Positions 7,360-17,646 of a stretch of 64,000 nt of DNA are shown piece by piece. Each line of letters starts with the position of its first letter. Within the stretch, counting starts at the first letter, position 1. The stretch comes from Methylophaga sp. 41_12_T18 (lineage in GTDB: Bacteria > Pseudomonadota > Gammaproteobacteria > Nitrosococcales > Methylophagaceae). The translations under genes were made by a program, and so were the position numbers. The notes under the pieces are model-generated. The model saw nothing but the letters and a program-made list of their open reading frames with translations. It searched no databases and was not told where the DNA came from. The stretch spans positions 1-64,000 of the forward strand of contig MAAI01000092.1 in NCBI GenBank assembly GCA_002163115.1, read 5' to 3'.

Positions 7360-9114
7360 CTAGTTTGCCTTGGTTTGTTGCAGGGCCCACATGGTTGAAT
7401 AGTGGCCTTGCTGTTGCAGGAGTTGTTCATGGGAACCACGTTCGATGATTTGACCGTGATCAAGTACCAGAATTGTATCGGCATTAACGATGGTTGATAA
7501 GCGGTGAGCGATAACCAAGGTCGTTTTATTAGTGCTAATGGATTGAAGTTCTTGGTTGATCGCTTTTTCAGCGTGACTATCTAAAGCCGAGGTGGCTTCA
7601 TCAAATATTAAAATCTGCGGGTTTTTTAATAAGGTTCGAGCGATGGCGACCCGCTGTTTTTCGCCGCCGGATAATTTTAAGCCACGCTCACCGACTAAAG
7701 TATCGTAGCCATCAGGCAGTTTAGAAATAAAGTCATGAATGTGTGCTTGTTTAGCTGCAGCGATGACTGCTTGTTTATCAGCTGCTGGACTGCCATACAA
7801 AATATTGTGATAAATACTCTCATTGAATAACACGGTATCTTGAGGAACTACGCCTATCGCTTGTCTTAAACTCTGCTGCTGAACCTCTTTAATATCAACG
7901 CCATCAATTGTAATGTTGCCTGCTTGTGGGTCGTAAAAGCGAAATAATAGCCTCACTAGCGATGATTTTCCTGAACCACTGGCACCTACAAGAGCGACTT
8001 TACTACCGGCAGGGATGGAAAAGTTGATGTCCTGTAAAATTTGTCGGTTTGAATCATAGTGAAAATTAACATGATTAAATTGAATTTCACCATGTTGAAC
8101 CTGAAGTAGTGGCGCATTAGTTTTATCGATAGTTTCTATGGGCTGATTTAAGATGCTAAACATCCGTTCCATGTCGGCTAAAGAATGACGAATTTCTCGG
8201 TAGACAAAGCCTAAGAAACCGAGCGGTAGGTAAAGCTGTAATAAAAAGGCATTAATGAGTACTAAGTCACCCAAACTGAGACTACCGTCCATTACACCTT
8301 GTCCAGCAAGCAGCATTAAAATAGCGATACCTATTGAGATGATGGCACCTTGGCCAACATTTAACACTGATAATGAGGTTTGATTTTGAATAGCGGATTT
8401 TTCCCAGCTGGCTAGCTTTTCATCATAGCGTTGCAATTCATAGTGTTCATTATTGAAATACTTAACGGTTTCGTAATTGAGTAAACTATCAATTGCTTGG
8501 TTATTCGCTTTTGATTCCGTCTCATTCATGACCCGCCGGAAGCGCATCCGCCACTCAGTAATGACTAAGGTGTAAATGATGTAGAGCAAAATAGTACTGG
8601 TTGTGACAATGGCAAAAATATTGTCATATTGGGTCAGTAAGATGACGGTGACTAAGGCTATTTCAACTAGGGTGGGTACGATGTTGAAGATCATAAAGTT
8701 TAATAAAAAACTAATGCCACGAGTACCGCGTTCAATATCACGAGATATGCCACCAGTGTGACGCTGCAGGTGAAAACGTAATGAGAGTTTGTGCAAGTGG
8801 GCAAAAATATTGCCGGCGATACGACGTACCGAATGATGGATAACCTTAGCAAAGAGCGCATCTCGAAGTTCACTAAAAAGGCTGCTAGTAAAGCGTAATA
8901 AACCGTATGCAAGTAAGAATACGATGGGTAGATAGATTATCTCTTGTTGTTGTGGGTCGAGAGCATCGACTGCCGACTTTAAGGTCAGCGGAATGCCGAC
9001 GTTAGCAATTTTAGCCAAGGTTAACAGCAGTAATGCCAGAGCAACGCGGCCTTTGAATTCCTGTAGATAAGGCAACAGACTTCGAATAGCTGTCCAGTCT
9101 TGATGATTATTCAT
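7360..9114 (-). CDS. Atm1/heavy-metal-type ABC half-exporter
   Basis: 584 residues: an N-terminal six-helix transmembrane domain (about 1-320) fused to one ATPase domain (about 340-575), working as a homodimer in the inner membrane. The ATPase motifs are all present: Walker A GASGSGKSS, Q-loop, signature LSGGEKQR, Walker B ILIFDEATSALD and the switch histidine IAHRLST. The transmembrane part has the Atm1/HMT1-like RHTGGISRDIERGTRGISFLL segment, so glutathione-linked metal or persulfide export is the best guess, but substrate cannot be read from sequence alone. MsbA is less likely because that segment is typical of the Atm1 group. Confidence 0.9.
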   Translation of the reverse strand: MNNHQDWTAIRSLLPYLQEFKGRVALALLLLTLAKIANVGIPLTLKSAVDALDPQQQEIIYLPIVFLLAYGLLRFTSSLFSELRDALFAKVIHHSVRRIAGNIFAHLHKLSLRFHLQRHTGGISRDIERGTRGISFLLNFMIFNIVPTLVEIALVTVILLTQYDNIFAIVTTSTILLYIIYTLVITEWRMRFRRVMNETESKANNQAIDSLLNYETVKYFNNEHYELQRYDEKLASWEKSAIQNQTSLSVLNVGQGAIISIGIAILMLLAGQGVMDGSLSLGDLVLINAFLLQLYLPLGFLGFVYREIRHSLADMERMFSILNQPIETIDKTNAPLLQVQHGEIQFNHVNFHYDSNRQILQDINFSIPAGSKVALVGASGSGKSSLVRLLFRFYDPQAGNITIDGVDIKEVQQQSLRQAIGVVPQDTVLFNESIYHNILYGSPAADKQAVIAAAKQAHIHDFISKLPDGYDTLVGERGLKLSGGEKQRVAIARTLLKNPQILIFDEATSALDSHAEKAINQELQSISTNKTTLVIAHRLSTIVNADTILVLDHGQIIERGSHEQLLQQQGHYSTMWALQQTKAN

Positions 9115-9264
9115 AGACTGCAGTTTAGCTTAATAATTAATAGTGGGGAAAAGTGAGGCCGTCGCAAGAGATGTTTTTTAGGTATAATTGTTAGATTTAT
9201 TAGTTGAATAATAGATTTTCGGTTATAGCAAAACTGCGTAACTGTTATGTGAGGTAAGAAGTTA

Positions 9265-9516
9265 ATGCCGTTATATGAATACCGATGTGATGCTTGCGAA
9301 CATGAGTTTGATGCATTGCAAAAAATGAGTGATGAGCCATTAAAGGACTGTCCTGAGTGTGAAAAGCCACAATTACGAAAGTTAGTGTCAGCGGCAGGCT
9401 TTCGATTGAAAGGCGATGGTTGGTATGAGACTGATTTTAAAAGTGGCAAAAAACGTAATATAGCTGAGAGTACTTCTGATAAGAAACCTAAACCGTCAGC
9501 TGCCACGAATAGCTAA
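9265..9516 (+). CDS. FmdB-family zinc-ribbon protein
   Basis: 83 residues. It opens MPLYEYRCDACEHEF and continues to CPECEKPQLRKLVSAAGF, the four-cysteine zinc ribbon of the FmdB/CxxC_CXXC_SSSS family, with a Lys/Ser/Pro-rich disordered tail. Members are often proposed to be regulatory, but the function is not established. AAGAAG precedes the ATG. It begins a plus-strand cluster with the DUF502 gene and aspS, a common gammaproteobacterial order. Confidence 0.9.
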   Translation: MPLYEYRCDACEHEFDALQKMSDEPLKDCPECEKPQLRKLVSAAGFRLKGDGWYETDFKSGKKRNIAESTSDKKPKPSAATNS

Positions 9517-9527
9517 ATAGGGACGAC

Positions 9528-10157
9528 ATGCGTAAATATCTAATTGCAGGATTGTTAGTGTGGATGCCTTTGGGCATTACCTTTCTTGTTGTGCGTGCGA
9601 TAGTCGGTTTTTTAGACAAAATTTTATTATGGCTACCGGCACATTATCAGCCTGAAAATGTTTTAGGCTTTAATATTCCAGGTCTTGGTGTGGTTCTGGC
9701 TGTTGTTTTAGTTTTGGCAACGGGCATGATTGTGGCTAATTTGCTCGGTCGACGCATTGTTGCAGCATGGGAATCATTACTGTCACGCATCCCCCTGGTT
9801 CGCAGTTTATATGCAGGCATTAAGCAAATTATGGAAGCGGTGTTGGCGACAGATGCCAAGTCTTTCCGTAAAGTATTACTTATTGAATATCCTAGAAAAG
9901 GGGTATGGAGCTTAGCTTTTATGACCTCTGATGAGCTAGGTGAGGTGCAAGCTAAAACTACAACGGATGTGATCAGTGTTTTTATACCGACGACCCCCAA
10001 TCCTACGTCAGGATTTGTATTAATGGTGCCGGAGAGCGATGTTGTTCACCTCTCGATGAGCGTGGAAGAAGGCTTAAAAATGATTATCTCGATGGGGGTA
10101 GTTGTACCGAATTGGCAAAAAGAAAATTTACTCAGTCAGGGTAACGAACAATCATAA
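9528..10157 (+). CDS. DUF502 membrane protein
   Basis: 209 residues. Two N-terminal membrane helices (about 4-25 and 48-72) flank a short loop, followed by a soluble domain with the family stretches SLLSRIPLVRSLYAGIKQIMEAV and FIPTTPNPTSGFVLMVPESDV. DUF502 proteins are widely conserved next to aspS; their molecular role is unknown. AGGGACG provides the ribosome site, eleven bases after the FmdB gene. Confidence 0.9.
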   Translation: MRKYLIAGLLVWMPLGITFLVVRAIVGFLDKILLWLPAHYQPENVLGFNIPGLGVVLAVVLVLATGMIVANLLGRRIVAAWESLLSRIPLVRSLYAGIKQIMEAVLATDAKSFRKVLLIEYPRKGVWSLAFMTSDELGEVQAKTTTDVISVFIPTTPNPTSGFVLMVPESDVVHLSMSVEEGLKMIISMGVVVPNWQKENLLSQGNEQS

Positions 10158-10163
10158 TGAACC

Positions 10164-10190
10164 ATCACTCGTTATATAATGAGTGATCTT
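10164..10190 (+). promoter_or_regulatory. Hairpin with embedded TATAAT before aspS
   Basis: ATCACTC at 10164-10170 pairs with GAGTGAT at 10181-10187, and the loop carries TATAAT at 10175-10180. It could be a weak terminator or attenuator, or the -10 of an aspS promoter. No convincing -35 is seen. Confidence 0.3.
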
Positions 10191-10224
10191 ATTTAAACAA
10201 ACATTAAAGATATTGGAAAGAATT

Positions 10225-12036
10225 ATGCGTAGCCATTATTGCGGCGATGTAAATGAAACATTAGCAGGTCAAACAGTAACAGTCTCAGGTTGGATGCATC
10301 GTCGTCGTGACCATGGTGGTGTTATTTTCATTGATTTACGAGATCGTGAAGGTCTAGTACAGGTTGTTTGTAACCCTGAGGATGTAGAAAGCTTTGCGGT
10401 TGCAGAACGTGTTCGTAGTGAATACGTATTGCAAATCGAAGGTGAAGTGAATTTACGTCCAGACGGTAGTGATAATTCAGACCTTAAAAGCGGTAAGATT
10501 GAAATCATTGCTAAGCGCCTTGAAATTCTAAATAGCTCTGAGACTCCGCCATTCCCACTGACTGAACAAGCTGAAGTGAGTGAAGATGTACGTTTACGTC
10601 ACCGTTATATTGATTTACGTCGTCCAGAAATGTTACAAAAATTACGTTTCCGTTCGAAGATCACGCGTCAATTACGTAATTTCTTAGATGATAGTGGCTT
10701 TTTAGATATTGAAACGCCTATCTTAACGAAAGCGACACCAGAAGGTGCCAGAGACTATCTAGTGCCGAGTCGTACTCATGCTGGTGATTTCTTTGCTTTG
10801 CCACAATCACCACAATTGTTTAAGCAATTATTGATGGTCGCGGGAATGGATCGTTATTACCAAGTTGTACGTTGTTTCCGTGATGAAGATTTACGTGCTG
10901 ATCGCCAACCTGAGTTCACCCAAATAGACATTGAAACTTCTTTTGTTGAAGAAGAAGATTTAATGAATATGATGGAATCAATGATTCGTGATTTGTTTGC
11001 CAATGTATTGGAAGAGTCATTGCCAAATCCATTCCCACGGATGACTTATGCTGAAGCAATGGCGCGTTACGGTAGTGATAAGCCTGATTTACGCATTGCA
11101 TTGGAATTAGTTGAAGTCAGTGACTTGATGAAAAAAGTTGATTTCAAAGTATTCTCTTCACCGGCTAATGACGAAAAAGGTCGTGTAGCCGCCTTACGAG
11201 TGCCTAATGGTGCAAGTTTAAGTCGTAAAGATATTGATGGGTATACTAAGTTTGTTAGCATCTATGGTGCAAAAGGCTTAGCGTATATTAAGGTGAATGA
11301 TATTGATGCGGGCCGTGAAGGTTTGCAATCACCTATCTTGAAGTTCCTACCTGATGATGTTGTTGCTGCGATCATGGAGCGTACCGAAGCTCAAACTGGC
11401 GACCTTGTCTTCTTCGGTGCTGATAAAGCAAATATCGTTAACGAAGCATTAGGTGCGTTACGTGTGAAAGTAGGTCATGACTTAGGTTTAGTAGAGCATG
11501 GCTGGCGTCCATTATGGGTTGTTGCGTTCCCAATGTTTGAGTGGGATGACAAAGGTAACCGTTGGAATGCACTTCATCACCCATTCACTGCGCCACGTGA
11601 ATCGGATATTGAATTATTGGATACTGATCCGGGTAAATGTTTGTCACGTGCCTACGATATGGTGTTGAATGGTACTGAGTTGGGTGGCGGTTCAATGCGG
11701 ATCCATAAAGCTGATATACAGACGAAAGCATTTGAAATATTAGGTATTAGTAAAGAAGAAGCAAATGACAAGTTTGGTTTCTTATTAGAAGCATTGCAAT
11801 ACGGTTGCCCACCACATGGTGGTTTAGCATTCGGTTTAGATCGCTTAGCGATGTTGATGACAGGATCTGCTTCTATTCGTGATGTGATGGCATTTCCTAA
11901 AACTCAATCTGCGAGTTGTTTATTAACGGATGCGCCAAGTAATGTTAGCGAAGCACAGTTGAAAGAATTGAACATTCGTTTGCGTAAGGTTCCAACCGTT
12001 GATGAGCCAACAAAAGCGACCGACGGGGAAAAATAA
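10225..12036 (+). CDS. aspS: Aspartyl-tRNA synthetase
   Basis: 603 residues, a bacterial-type class II synthetase. It has an N-terminal anticodon-binding OB fold (about 1-110), the catalytic core split by a GAD insertion (about 290-420), and a C-terminal core with motif 3 ([15 protein letters not shown]). Motif 2 is [21 protein letters not shown]. The start at 10225 ([11 protein letters not shown]) is chosen because GGAAAG lies upstream and relatives begin there; an in-frame start at 10183 would add 14 unrelated residues. Whether it also charges tRNA-Asn cannot be decided without looking for asnS or gatCAB elsewhere. Confidence 0.97.
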   Translation: MRSHYCGDVNETLAGQTVTVSGWMHRRRDHGGVIFIDLRDREGLVQVVCNPEDVESFAVAERVRSEYVLQIEGEVNLRPDGSDNSDLKSGKIEIIAKRLEILNSSETPPFPLTEQAEVSEDVRLRHRYIDLRRPEMLQKLRFRSKITRQLRNFLDDSGFLDIETPILTKATPEGARDYLVPSRTHAGDFFALPQSPQLFKQLLMVAGMDRYYQVVRCFRDEDLRADRQPEFTQIDIETSFVEEEDLMNMMESMIRDLFANVLEESLPNPFPRMTYAEAMARYGSDKPDLRIALELVEVSDLMKKVDFKVFSSPANDEKGRVAALRVPNGASLSRKDIDGYTKFVSIYGAKGLAYIKVNDIDAGREGLQSPILKFLPDDVVAAIMERTEAQTGDLVFFGADKANIVNEALGALRVKVGHDLGLVEHGWRPLWVVAFPMFEWDDKGNRWNALHHPFTAPRESDIELLDTDPGKCLSRAYDMVLNGTELGGGSMRIHKADIQTKAFEILGISKEEANDKFGFLLEALQYGCPPHGGLAFGLDRLAMLMTGSASIRDVMAFPKTQSASCLLTDAPSNVSEAQLKELNIRLRKVPTVDEPTKATDGEK

Positions 12037-12234
12037 ATGAGCGAACCATTAGTTCAGACATCATGCAGTGAGCAGCGTTATCAAGTGACTTCAACTGACC
12101 TGCCCTTAAGTTGTCCTATGCCTGGAACTAGTGGTTGGGATGCCCATCCTCGTGTATTTTTAGATGTTGCAGCTAAAGGCGAAGTTACGTGCCCTTATTG
12201 TAGCGCGGTGTATTTTCTTAGTGAAAATAACTAA
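12037..12234 (+). CDS. zf-CHCC (NDUFS6-like) zinc-finger protein
   Basis: 65 residues. The C..H..CxxC pattern LSCPMPGTSGWDAHPRVFLDV...GEVTCPYC is the CHCC zinc finger also found in mitochondrial complex I subunit NDUFS6. In bacteria it is a small, widespread protein of unclear role, usually embedded in housekeeping operons. The ATG directly follows the aspS stop, with GGGGA inside the aspS end serving as ribosome site, so translation is coupled. Confidence 0.9.
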   Translation: MSEPLVQTSCSEQRYQVTSTDLPLSCPMPGTSGWDAHPRVFLDVAAKGEVTCPYCSAVYFLSENN

Positions 12235-12239
12235 ATCTA

Positions 12240-12632
12240 ATGGTACATGTAGCCGTCGCAGTCATGGTCAATAATGACAGGGAAGTGTTATTGGCTTTGC
12301 GACAGCAGCATCAGCATCAAGGTGGTTTGTGGGAGTTTCCTGGCGGCAAAGTGGAGGTTGAGGAATCTGTTTTTGATGCCTTATGTCGGGAAATACGAGA
12401 AGAACTTAATGTCTCTATTTCTCAAGCAGCCCCCCTCACGACCGTTGCCCATGACTATGATGATAAGTCCGTATTATTAGATGTGTGGCTAGTAGAAGAT
12501 TTTGATGGAACGCCTCGAGGACAGGAAGGCCAAACAATTCGTTGGTGTCCAATTGATAATTTGCAGTTTGAAGCATTTCCAGCAGCAAATTTACCTATTA
12601 TTTCAGCAATACAAGCAAACTTTGCAGTTTAG
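12240..12632 (+). CDS. mutT: 8-oxo-dGTP diphosphatase MutT
   Basis: 130 residues, the size of E. coli MutT. It hydrolyses oxidised guanine nucleotides to avoid A:T to C:G mutation. The Nudix box is complete: Gly36, Glu42, then Arg50-Glu51, Ile52, Glu54-Glu55. The GLWEFPGGKVE approach is the MutT form. It starts six bases after the zinc-finger gene, with no strong ribosome site, suggesting coupling. Confidence 0.9.
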   Translation: MVHVAVAVMVNNDREVLLALRQQHQHQGGLWEFPGGKVEVEESVFDALCREIREELNVSISQAAPLTTVAHDYDDKSVLLDVWLVEDFDGTPRGQEGQTIRWCPIDNLQFEAFPAANLPIISAIQANFAV

Positions 12633-12665
12633 CTGTTAGCTACAGTAAAAAAGGTTGATATTTTA

Positions 12666-13742
12666 ATGAGTCTTGCAGAGTTAATTCCGCAGCAGTTACA
12701 AGCCAATATTGATAAGATTATTGAGGATGTTGAACCCAACCCGTGGTTAACCGATGCTGAAAAAGACAGTTATAGCGAAAAAATAAAAACGCTATTAAAA
12801 GAGAAAAATGCGGTATTAATTGCTCATTATTATGTCGATGATGAGTTACAGGCTTTGGCTGAAAATACCGGTGGTTACGTTTCTGACTCGCTTGATATGG
12901 CTAATTTCGGCGCGCGTAATGAAGCTGAGACCTTAGTGGTCTGTGGTGTACGGTTTATGGGTGAAACTGCGAAAATTCTCAGTCCTGAAAAGACCGTTAT
13001 TATGCCGACATTAGAGGCTGAATGTTCTTTAGATCTAGGTTGTCCAATTGATGAGTTTAGCCAATTCTGCGATCAATATCCTGATCGTGAAGTGGTAGTT
13101 TATGCTAATACTAGCGTTGAGGTTAAAGCTCGAGCGGACTGGATTGTAACGTCAAGCAACGCCATTCAAATTATTGACAGCTTAATGGCACAAGGCAAGA
13201 AAATTGTCTGGGGACCTGATCGTCATTTAGGCCAATATATTAAGAATAAAACCAACGCCGATATGATTCTCTGGCAGGGCAACTGTGTCGTTCATGATGA
13301 GTTCAAACTGTTTGAGTTAGAACAGTTAATGGCAAAGTATCCACAAGCTGCTGTACTGGTGCATCCAGAGTCACCGGAAGCGGTAATAGCTAAAGCAGAC
13401 TTTGTGGGTTCTACTAAACAGATTATAGCTGCAGGTAAAGCTTCAGAGGCTGATACTTTAATTATTGCTACTGATCATGGCCTATTCTATAAAATGAGCC
13501 AGGAAGTGCCTAATAAGCGACTTATTCCAGCACCGACAGGTGGTAAAAGTGCAACCTGTAAGAGCTGTGCGCACTGTCCCTGGATGGCCATGAATACGTT
13601 GGTTAATTTGTATGAAACACTACGAGATATGACCAATACTATTGAAGTGGATGAAGACTTACGTCAACGAGCATTGCTACCATTAAATAGAATGCTGGAC
13701 TTCTCATACCAGCAAGGAATTTTAACTGCTGGTGATGCCTAG
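12666..13742 (+). CDS. nadA: Quinolinate synthase A
   Basis: 358 residues. It condenses iminoaspartate with dihydroxyacetone phosphate to quinolinate for NAD synthesis. The three cysteine ligands of the [4Fe-4S] cluster are expected in [19 protein letters not shown] and the C-terminal [12 protein letters not shown] segments. [13 protein letters not shown] near the start and [10 protein letters not shown] are typical. It is the last gene of the plus-strand block and meets yacG head-on with a four-base gap and no separate terminator. Confidence 0.96.
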   Translation: MSLAELIPQQLQANIDKIIEDVEPNPWLTDAEKDSYSEKIKTLLKEKNAVLIAHYYVDDELQALAENTGGYVSDSLDMANFGARNEAETLVVCGVRFMGETAKILSPEKTVIMPTLEAECSLDLGCPIDEFSQFCDQYPDREVVVYANTSVEVKARADWIVTSSNAIQIIDSLMAQGKKIVWGPDRHLGQYIKNKTNADMILWQGNCVVHDEFKLFELEQLMAKYPQAAVLVHPESPEAVIAKADFVGSTKQIIAAGKASEADTLIIATDHGLFYKMSQEVPNKRLIPAPTGGKSATCKSCAHCPWMAMNTLVNLYETLRDMTNTIEVDEDLRQRALLPLNRMLDFSYQQGILTAGDA

Positions 13743-13746
13743 CTAA

Positions 13747-13935
13747 TTAGTGATAATCGGGGAAGTCTTGGTTGCTAGTCGCTGGTAAGTCTTCACCCTT
13801 GATAGAATGATTTTCACTAGCCCAATCACCCAAGTCAATTAGTTTGCAGCGTTCACTGCAAAACGGTTTCCATTGTTGATCTTGTTGCCAAGCAACAGTT
13901 TTGCCACATTGTGGGCAGTCTACAGTTGTAACCAT
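13747..13935 (-). CDS. yacG: DNA gyrase inhibitor YacG
   Basis: 62 residues. A zinc-binding protein that inhibits DNA gyrase by binding GyrB. The four cysteines are in CPQCGK and [17 protein letters not shown], the invariant family signature. The neighbour order zapD-yacG with coaE and pilD/pilC/pilB upstream is the usual pseudomonad-like arrangement. Confidence 0.95.
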   Translation of the reverse strand: MVTTVDCPQCGKTVAWQQDQQWKPFCSERCKLIDLGDWASENHSIKGEDLPATSNQDFPDYH

Positions 13936-13945
13936 GATTTGTTGT

Positions 13946-14716
13946 CTACATTACACAGCAGCTGAGATGAAAGTCGACATCATCACTAATCTGCTGCGGT
14001 CGTTGAGTGATATCAAACTGCATAAAGCGAACGGTAAAACGATGTTTGCCACCGCTAATTTCAGGATAATAGTTCGCTTTCTTCGGTAGTTTAACTCGGA
14101 TGAGTTGCGTCGGTTGGCTGCTATCAAGGCTATGTTGATAAAAGCCTGTGTTGGCAGAGAAGTCTTTAAAGCCAGTACTGCCGCGAATTAATTGCATGGT
14201 AAGTTTGATGGCTGATTTCACTGCCGAAAATTGCTCAGTCCAAGCTAAAATTTGTTGACGTCGGTCTGAATCGGACGTTTGCTGTAACCAATGATGGTAG
14301 GCAGGCAAGTCAAAGTCACAGGTACCGCCGGCAATACTTGAACGTTGGCGAATAGCGTACAGAAATTCATTGTCACGTAAGCTCTGGCCAATGGCTGTTT
14401 TGGTGAGATGTAGGGCGTCTAAGGTTTGATCTAATTCGCCCAGTAATTGATCTAATGCTGACTTATTAACACCGGGGGAATTCTCCAGTGCAGACAAGTT
14501 AGTAATGAGTCGCTCTAATTCTTTAATGATTTCAGCTTTAAGATCACTACGTTCAAACACCGATAAGATGCTGAGTAGGCCATCAATAGCACTACGATTA
14601 TTGATTTCATCATTAGATGCTAAGGCATTTTCTACACGCGAAAATAAAAACTCGAGTCTGAGAAAAGTACGTATACGCTCATTGAGCGGTTGTTCGTAAA
14701 TAATGTTGTCAGCCAC
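13946..14716 (-). CDS. zapD: Cell division protein ZapD
   Basis: 256 residues, the family's normal length. ZapD crosslinks FtsZ filaments at the division ring. It is mostly helical at the N-terminus ([19 protein letters not shown] is the family opening) with a C-terminal beta domain ending in [11 protein letters not shown]. It lies ten bases upstream of yacG on the same strand. Confidence 0.94.
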   Translation of the reverse strand: MADNIIYEQPLNERIRTFLRLEFLFSRVENALASNDEINNRSAIDGLLSILSVFERSDLKAEIIKELERLITNLSALENSPGVNKSALDQLLGELDQTLDALHLTKTAIGQSLRDNEFLYAIRQRSSIAGGTCDFDLPAYHHWLQQTSDSDRRQQILAWTEQFSAVKSAIKLTMQLIRGSTGFKDFSANTGFYQHSLDSSQPTQLIRVKLPKKANYYPEISGGKHRFTVRFMQFDITQRPQQISDDVDFHLSCCVM

Positions 14717-14790
14717 AGCGCGTATAATTATATTAAATAGCTATTGTCAATAAAGTAGCTATTCTCCATGACTCTGAGCTGGCTGGCAAC

Positions 14791-15393
14791 CTATATGATA
14801 GCTTTAGCCATTTTAAGGTATTTTTTATGAAGTTCAGTGACTAATTCTGCCAGTGGTTCAGTCGCTTGATCATTGATAATAATGTCATCGGCGACCTGTT
14901 TTCTTTGTATTGGTGAGCACTGACTATCAATGATAGCTTGGGCTTGTTCAGCAGTGACACCGTCACGAGTGCCAATGCGTTGCAACTGATTTTCGGTGGT
15001 AGCTTCAATAACTAATACGCGATCAACGAGTGTCGTCATATTAGATTCAATTAATAATGGTACTGACAAAATACAATAGGCTGAGTCTATGTTGTTGCTC
15101 TGCTCCAAGAGTTGCTGGCGAATAGCGGGGTGCAGAATTTGTTCTAACTGTTGCTTAGCCTGAACATTGGTAAAAATAAGTTCTCTTAGCTGGCCGCGAT
15201 CAAGTTGGCCATTGGCATGTAAAATCTTAGGGCCAAAGAGAGTTACTATTTGTTCTAAGCAAGTTTGACCTGGCTTAACCAGTTGACGAGCGATAATATC
15301 TGCATCAATTACAGCGATTCCCAGCTCGGTGAAACGTTGACACACCGTCGATTTTCCACTGGCAATACCACCGGTTAGTCCAACTTTGAACAT
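14791..15393 (-). CDS. coaE: Dephospho-CoA kinase
   Basis: 200 residues. It performs the last step of coenzyme A synthesis, phosphorylating the ribose 3' hydroxyl. The P-loop is GLTGGIASGKST at residues 5-16, followed by VIDADIIARQLV and the lid region with RDG. It starts four bases after pilD ends. Confidence 0.95.
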   Translation of the reverse strand: MFKVGLTGGIASGKSTVCQRFTELGIAVIDADIIARQLVKPGQTCLEQIVTLFGPKILHANGQLDRGQLRELIFTNVQAKQQLEQILHPAIRQQLLEQSNNIDSAYCILSVPLLIESNMTTLVDRVLVIEATTENQLQRIGTRDGVTAEQAQAIIDSQCSPIQRKQVADDIIINDQATEPLAELVTELHKKYLKMAKAII

Positions 15394-15397
15394 GTTA

Positions 15398-16267
15398 TCA
15401 GCTAAGTCCTGACCAAGATAAATAGGCCTGATTAATTACATCCCCCCAGATGAATGCTATCCAGCCAGCTGCAGCGAGGTAGGGGCCAAATGGAATGGGA
15501 ATGTCGCGATGTTGTTTACGCAATATAATCAATGAGATGCCAACAATTGCGCCTACTAGAGAAGATAACAAAACAATGGTCGGTAGATAGCTCCAGCCTA
15601 GCCAGGCACCTAAAGCAGCCAGTAATTTAAAGTCGCCGTAACCCATACCTTCTTTACCGGTAGCAAGTTTGAAACCATGAAAAACGAACCATAAAGATAA
15701 ATAACCTGCGAGAGCACCAATGACGCTTGACTGTAAGTCGGTATAAACCGAAAACAGATTGAAGAATATGCCAAACCATAATAATGGCAAGGTAATGCTA
15801 TCGGGTAATAGCTGATGATCAGCATCGATAAAGGTTAAAGCTATTAAAGCCCAGGTAAGTAATAAGCCACCTAAACAGGCCCAGCCAAAGCCGAAATAAA
15901 TAGCAACAATTGCTGACAAAACACCTGACAGTAATTCGATCAGTGGATAACGTTTTGAAATTGGCGTTTTACATTGTTTGCACTTGCCGCCGAGAGCTAA
16001 ATAACTCAGAACGGGAATATTTTCGAGAGCACTAATAGAATGACTACATTGTGGGCAGCGTGAGCGAGGCACACTTAAGGTAAATGGCTCTTGAGCTTCA
16101 GGCTCCTTGCCTGCCAGTTCATCACATTGGCACTGCCATTCACGCTCCATCATTAATGGTAGACGATGAATGACTACATTAAGAAAGCTACCTACTAGCA
16201 AGCCAAGTATTGTTACTAAAGTAATAAAGGCGGGGGATGAAGTTTGTAAAAACTCAATAAGAACCAT
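15398..16267 (-). CDS. pilD: Type IV prepilin peptidase/methylase PilD
   Basis: 289 residues. An inner-membrane aspartyl protease that cleaves prepilin leader peptides and N-methylates the new end. The cytoplasmic N-terminal domain carries four cysteines in two CxxC pairs (CPQC and CKQC) for zinc. The catalytic aspartates are in LTFIDADHQLLPDS and GMGYGDFKLLA. About eight membrane helices are visible. It is separated from pilC by 140 bases that hold a perfect inverted repeat. Confidence 0.96.
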   Translation of the reverse strand: MVLIEFLQTSSPAFITLVTILGLLVGSFLNVVIHRLPLMMEREWQCQCDELAGKEPEAQEPFTLSVPRSRCPQCSHSISALENIPVLSYLALGGKCKQCKTPISKRYPLIELLSGVLSAIVAIYFGFGWACLGGLLLTWALIALTFIDADHQLLPDSITLPLLWFGIFFNLFSVYTDLQSSVIGALAGYLSLWFVFHGFKLATGKEGMGYGDFKLLAALGAWLGWSYLPTIVLLSSLVGAIVGISLIILRKQHRDIPIPFGPYLAAAGWIAFIWGDVINQAYLSWSGLS

Positions 16268-16346
16268 ATTTAGTTAGCCAAGGAAAAAGTTAAGGTGGAG
16301 ACGTGTTGGAGTGACAGTTGAAAATTGTATTTTGAATTGACTCTGT

Positions 16347-16381
16347 TTCGTTGTACTACTAATTTTTAGTAGTACAACGAA
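16347..16381. repeat. Perfect 14-bp inverted repeat between pilC and pilD
   Basis: TTCGTTGTACTACT at 16347-16360 is the exact complement of 16368-16381, with a seven-base A/T loop. There is no T run after it on either strand, so it is not a standard terminator. It may be an RNA-processing or attenuation hairpin between pilC and pilD. Confidence 0.7.
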
Positions 16382-16407
16382 GAGACATAAACTTGAAAAA
16401 GTAAAAA

Positions 16408-17643
16408 CTACACGACCGCACCAAGTTTGAATATTGGTAGGTACATAGCAATAACTAAGGTACCGATTAAGCCACCTAATACCACCATGATCATGGGTTC
16501 CATTAATGCAGTCATATTATCAACAGCATCATCGACTTCGGCTTCATAAAAATCGGCAACTTTAGCTAACATGGCATCTAACGCACCAGATTCTTCGCCA
16601 ATGGCGACCATTTGCACCACCATATTGGGAAATAAATCGGTATCTGCCATCGCTTTGTTTAACTGAGTGCCGGTTGAGACATCATCACGCATCACCATTG
16701 TTGCTTCATAAAATACAATATTACCGGTTGCGCCAGCTACTGAAACCATCGCTTCAACTAAAGGTACACCGGCTTTAAACATGGTAGAGAATGTTCTGGC
16801 AAAACGAGCTATCGCACCTTTATATTGCACATCGCCAATAACGGGGATTTTAAGCAATAGGCGATCAAAGAAATGCTGTACTTTGCGAGAGCGTTTTTTG
16901 GCTTGCATAATGCCCATAACCACACCGATGATCGAACCAAAAATTAACCACCAATAATCCTGGAACACTTCTGAAATACGAATAACCGCTAATGTTAAGC
17001 CTGGTAAGTCAGCACCAAAGCCTTTAAATAAGTCTTCAAATTGTGGAATTACAAAAATCATTAAAATAGCCGTTACCACAAACGCGACAACTAAAATCGA
17101 GGTGGGATAAACCAAGGCTTTTTTAATTTTGGCTTTTAATGCTTCTGTTTTTTCTTTGTAGGTAGCAATTTCATGCAATAAGGTTTCTAAGGTACCAGAT
17201 TGCTCACCGGCATTGATCAAACTGATAAATAAATCATCAAAATGGAAAGGAAATTTGGCCAATGATTCAGCCAAGCTGGTACCCGATTCAACATCGGATT
17301 TAATAGCTAAAATCATTTCCTGCATACTGGCATTTTCATGGCCTTCACCAATAATTTGCATTGACTGCATCAATGGCACACCGGCGGACATCATGGTTGC
17401 GAGCATACGGCTGAAGATCGCAATATCAGCCGGTTTTATTGGTGGCTTTCTAGGGGCAAATAAATCTTTGGGTTTTTTCTTTACTTTTATTGGCGTAATG
17501 CCTTGGCGACGTAAGTGAGCTTTGACTAAATTTACGCTTTCCCCCGTTTGTTCCCCTTTTACTTTGCGGCCATTTTTATTGGTGCCTTGCCAAGTAAATA
17601 TAGGTAAAACTTTTACTTTTTTAGCTTTGTTCGCTTGTGCCAC
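16408..17643 (-). CDS. pilC: Type IV pilus inner-membrane platform PilC
   Basis: 411 residues with two repeated GspF domains (about 70-200 and 275-400), each ending in hydrophobic helices, as in the GspF/PilC family. It anchors the PilB motor to the pilus base. A short basic N-terminal extension precedes FTWQGTNKNGRKVKGEQTGES, the normal opening. It sits four bases after pilB. Confidence 0.95.
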   Translation of the reverse strand: MAQANKAKKVKVLPIFTWQGTNKNGRKVKGEQTGESVNLVKAHLRRQGITPIKVKKKPKDLFAPRKPPIKPADIAIFSRMLATMMSAGVPLMQSMQIIGEGHENASMQEMILAIKSDVESGTSLAESLAKFPFHFDDLFISLINAGEQSGTLETLLHEIATYKEKTEALKAKIKKALVYPTSILVVAFVVTAILMIFVIPQFEDLFKGFGADLPGLTLAVIRISEVFQDYWWLIFGSIIGVVMGIMQAKKRSRKVQHFFDRLLLKIPVIGDVQYKGAIARFARTFSTMFKAGVPLVEAMVSVAGATGNIVFYEATMVMRDDVSTGTQLNKAMADTDLFPNMVVQMVAIGEESGALDAMLAKVADFYEAEVDDAVDNMTALMEPMIMVVLGGLIGTLVIAMYLPIFKLGAVV

Positions 17644-17646
17644 GGA

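Noticed and set aside
9111-9506. Minus-strand frame overlapping the FmdB gene
   Set aside because: Shadow of the strongly supported zinc-ribbon gene; no start signal.
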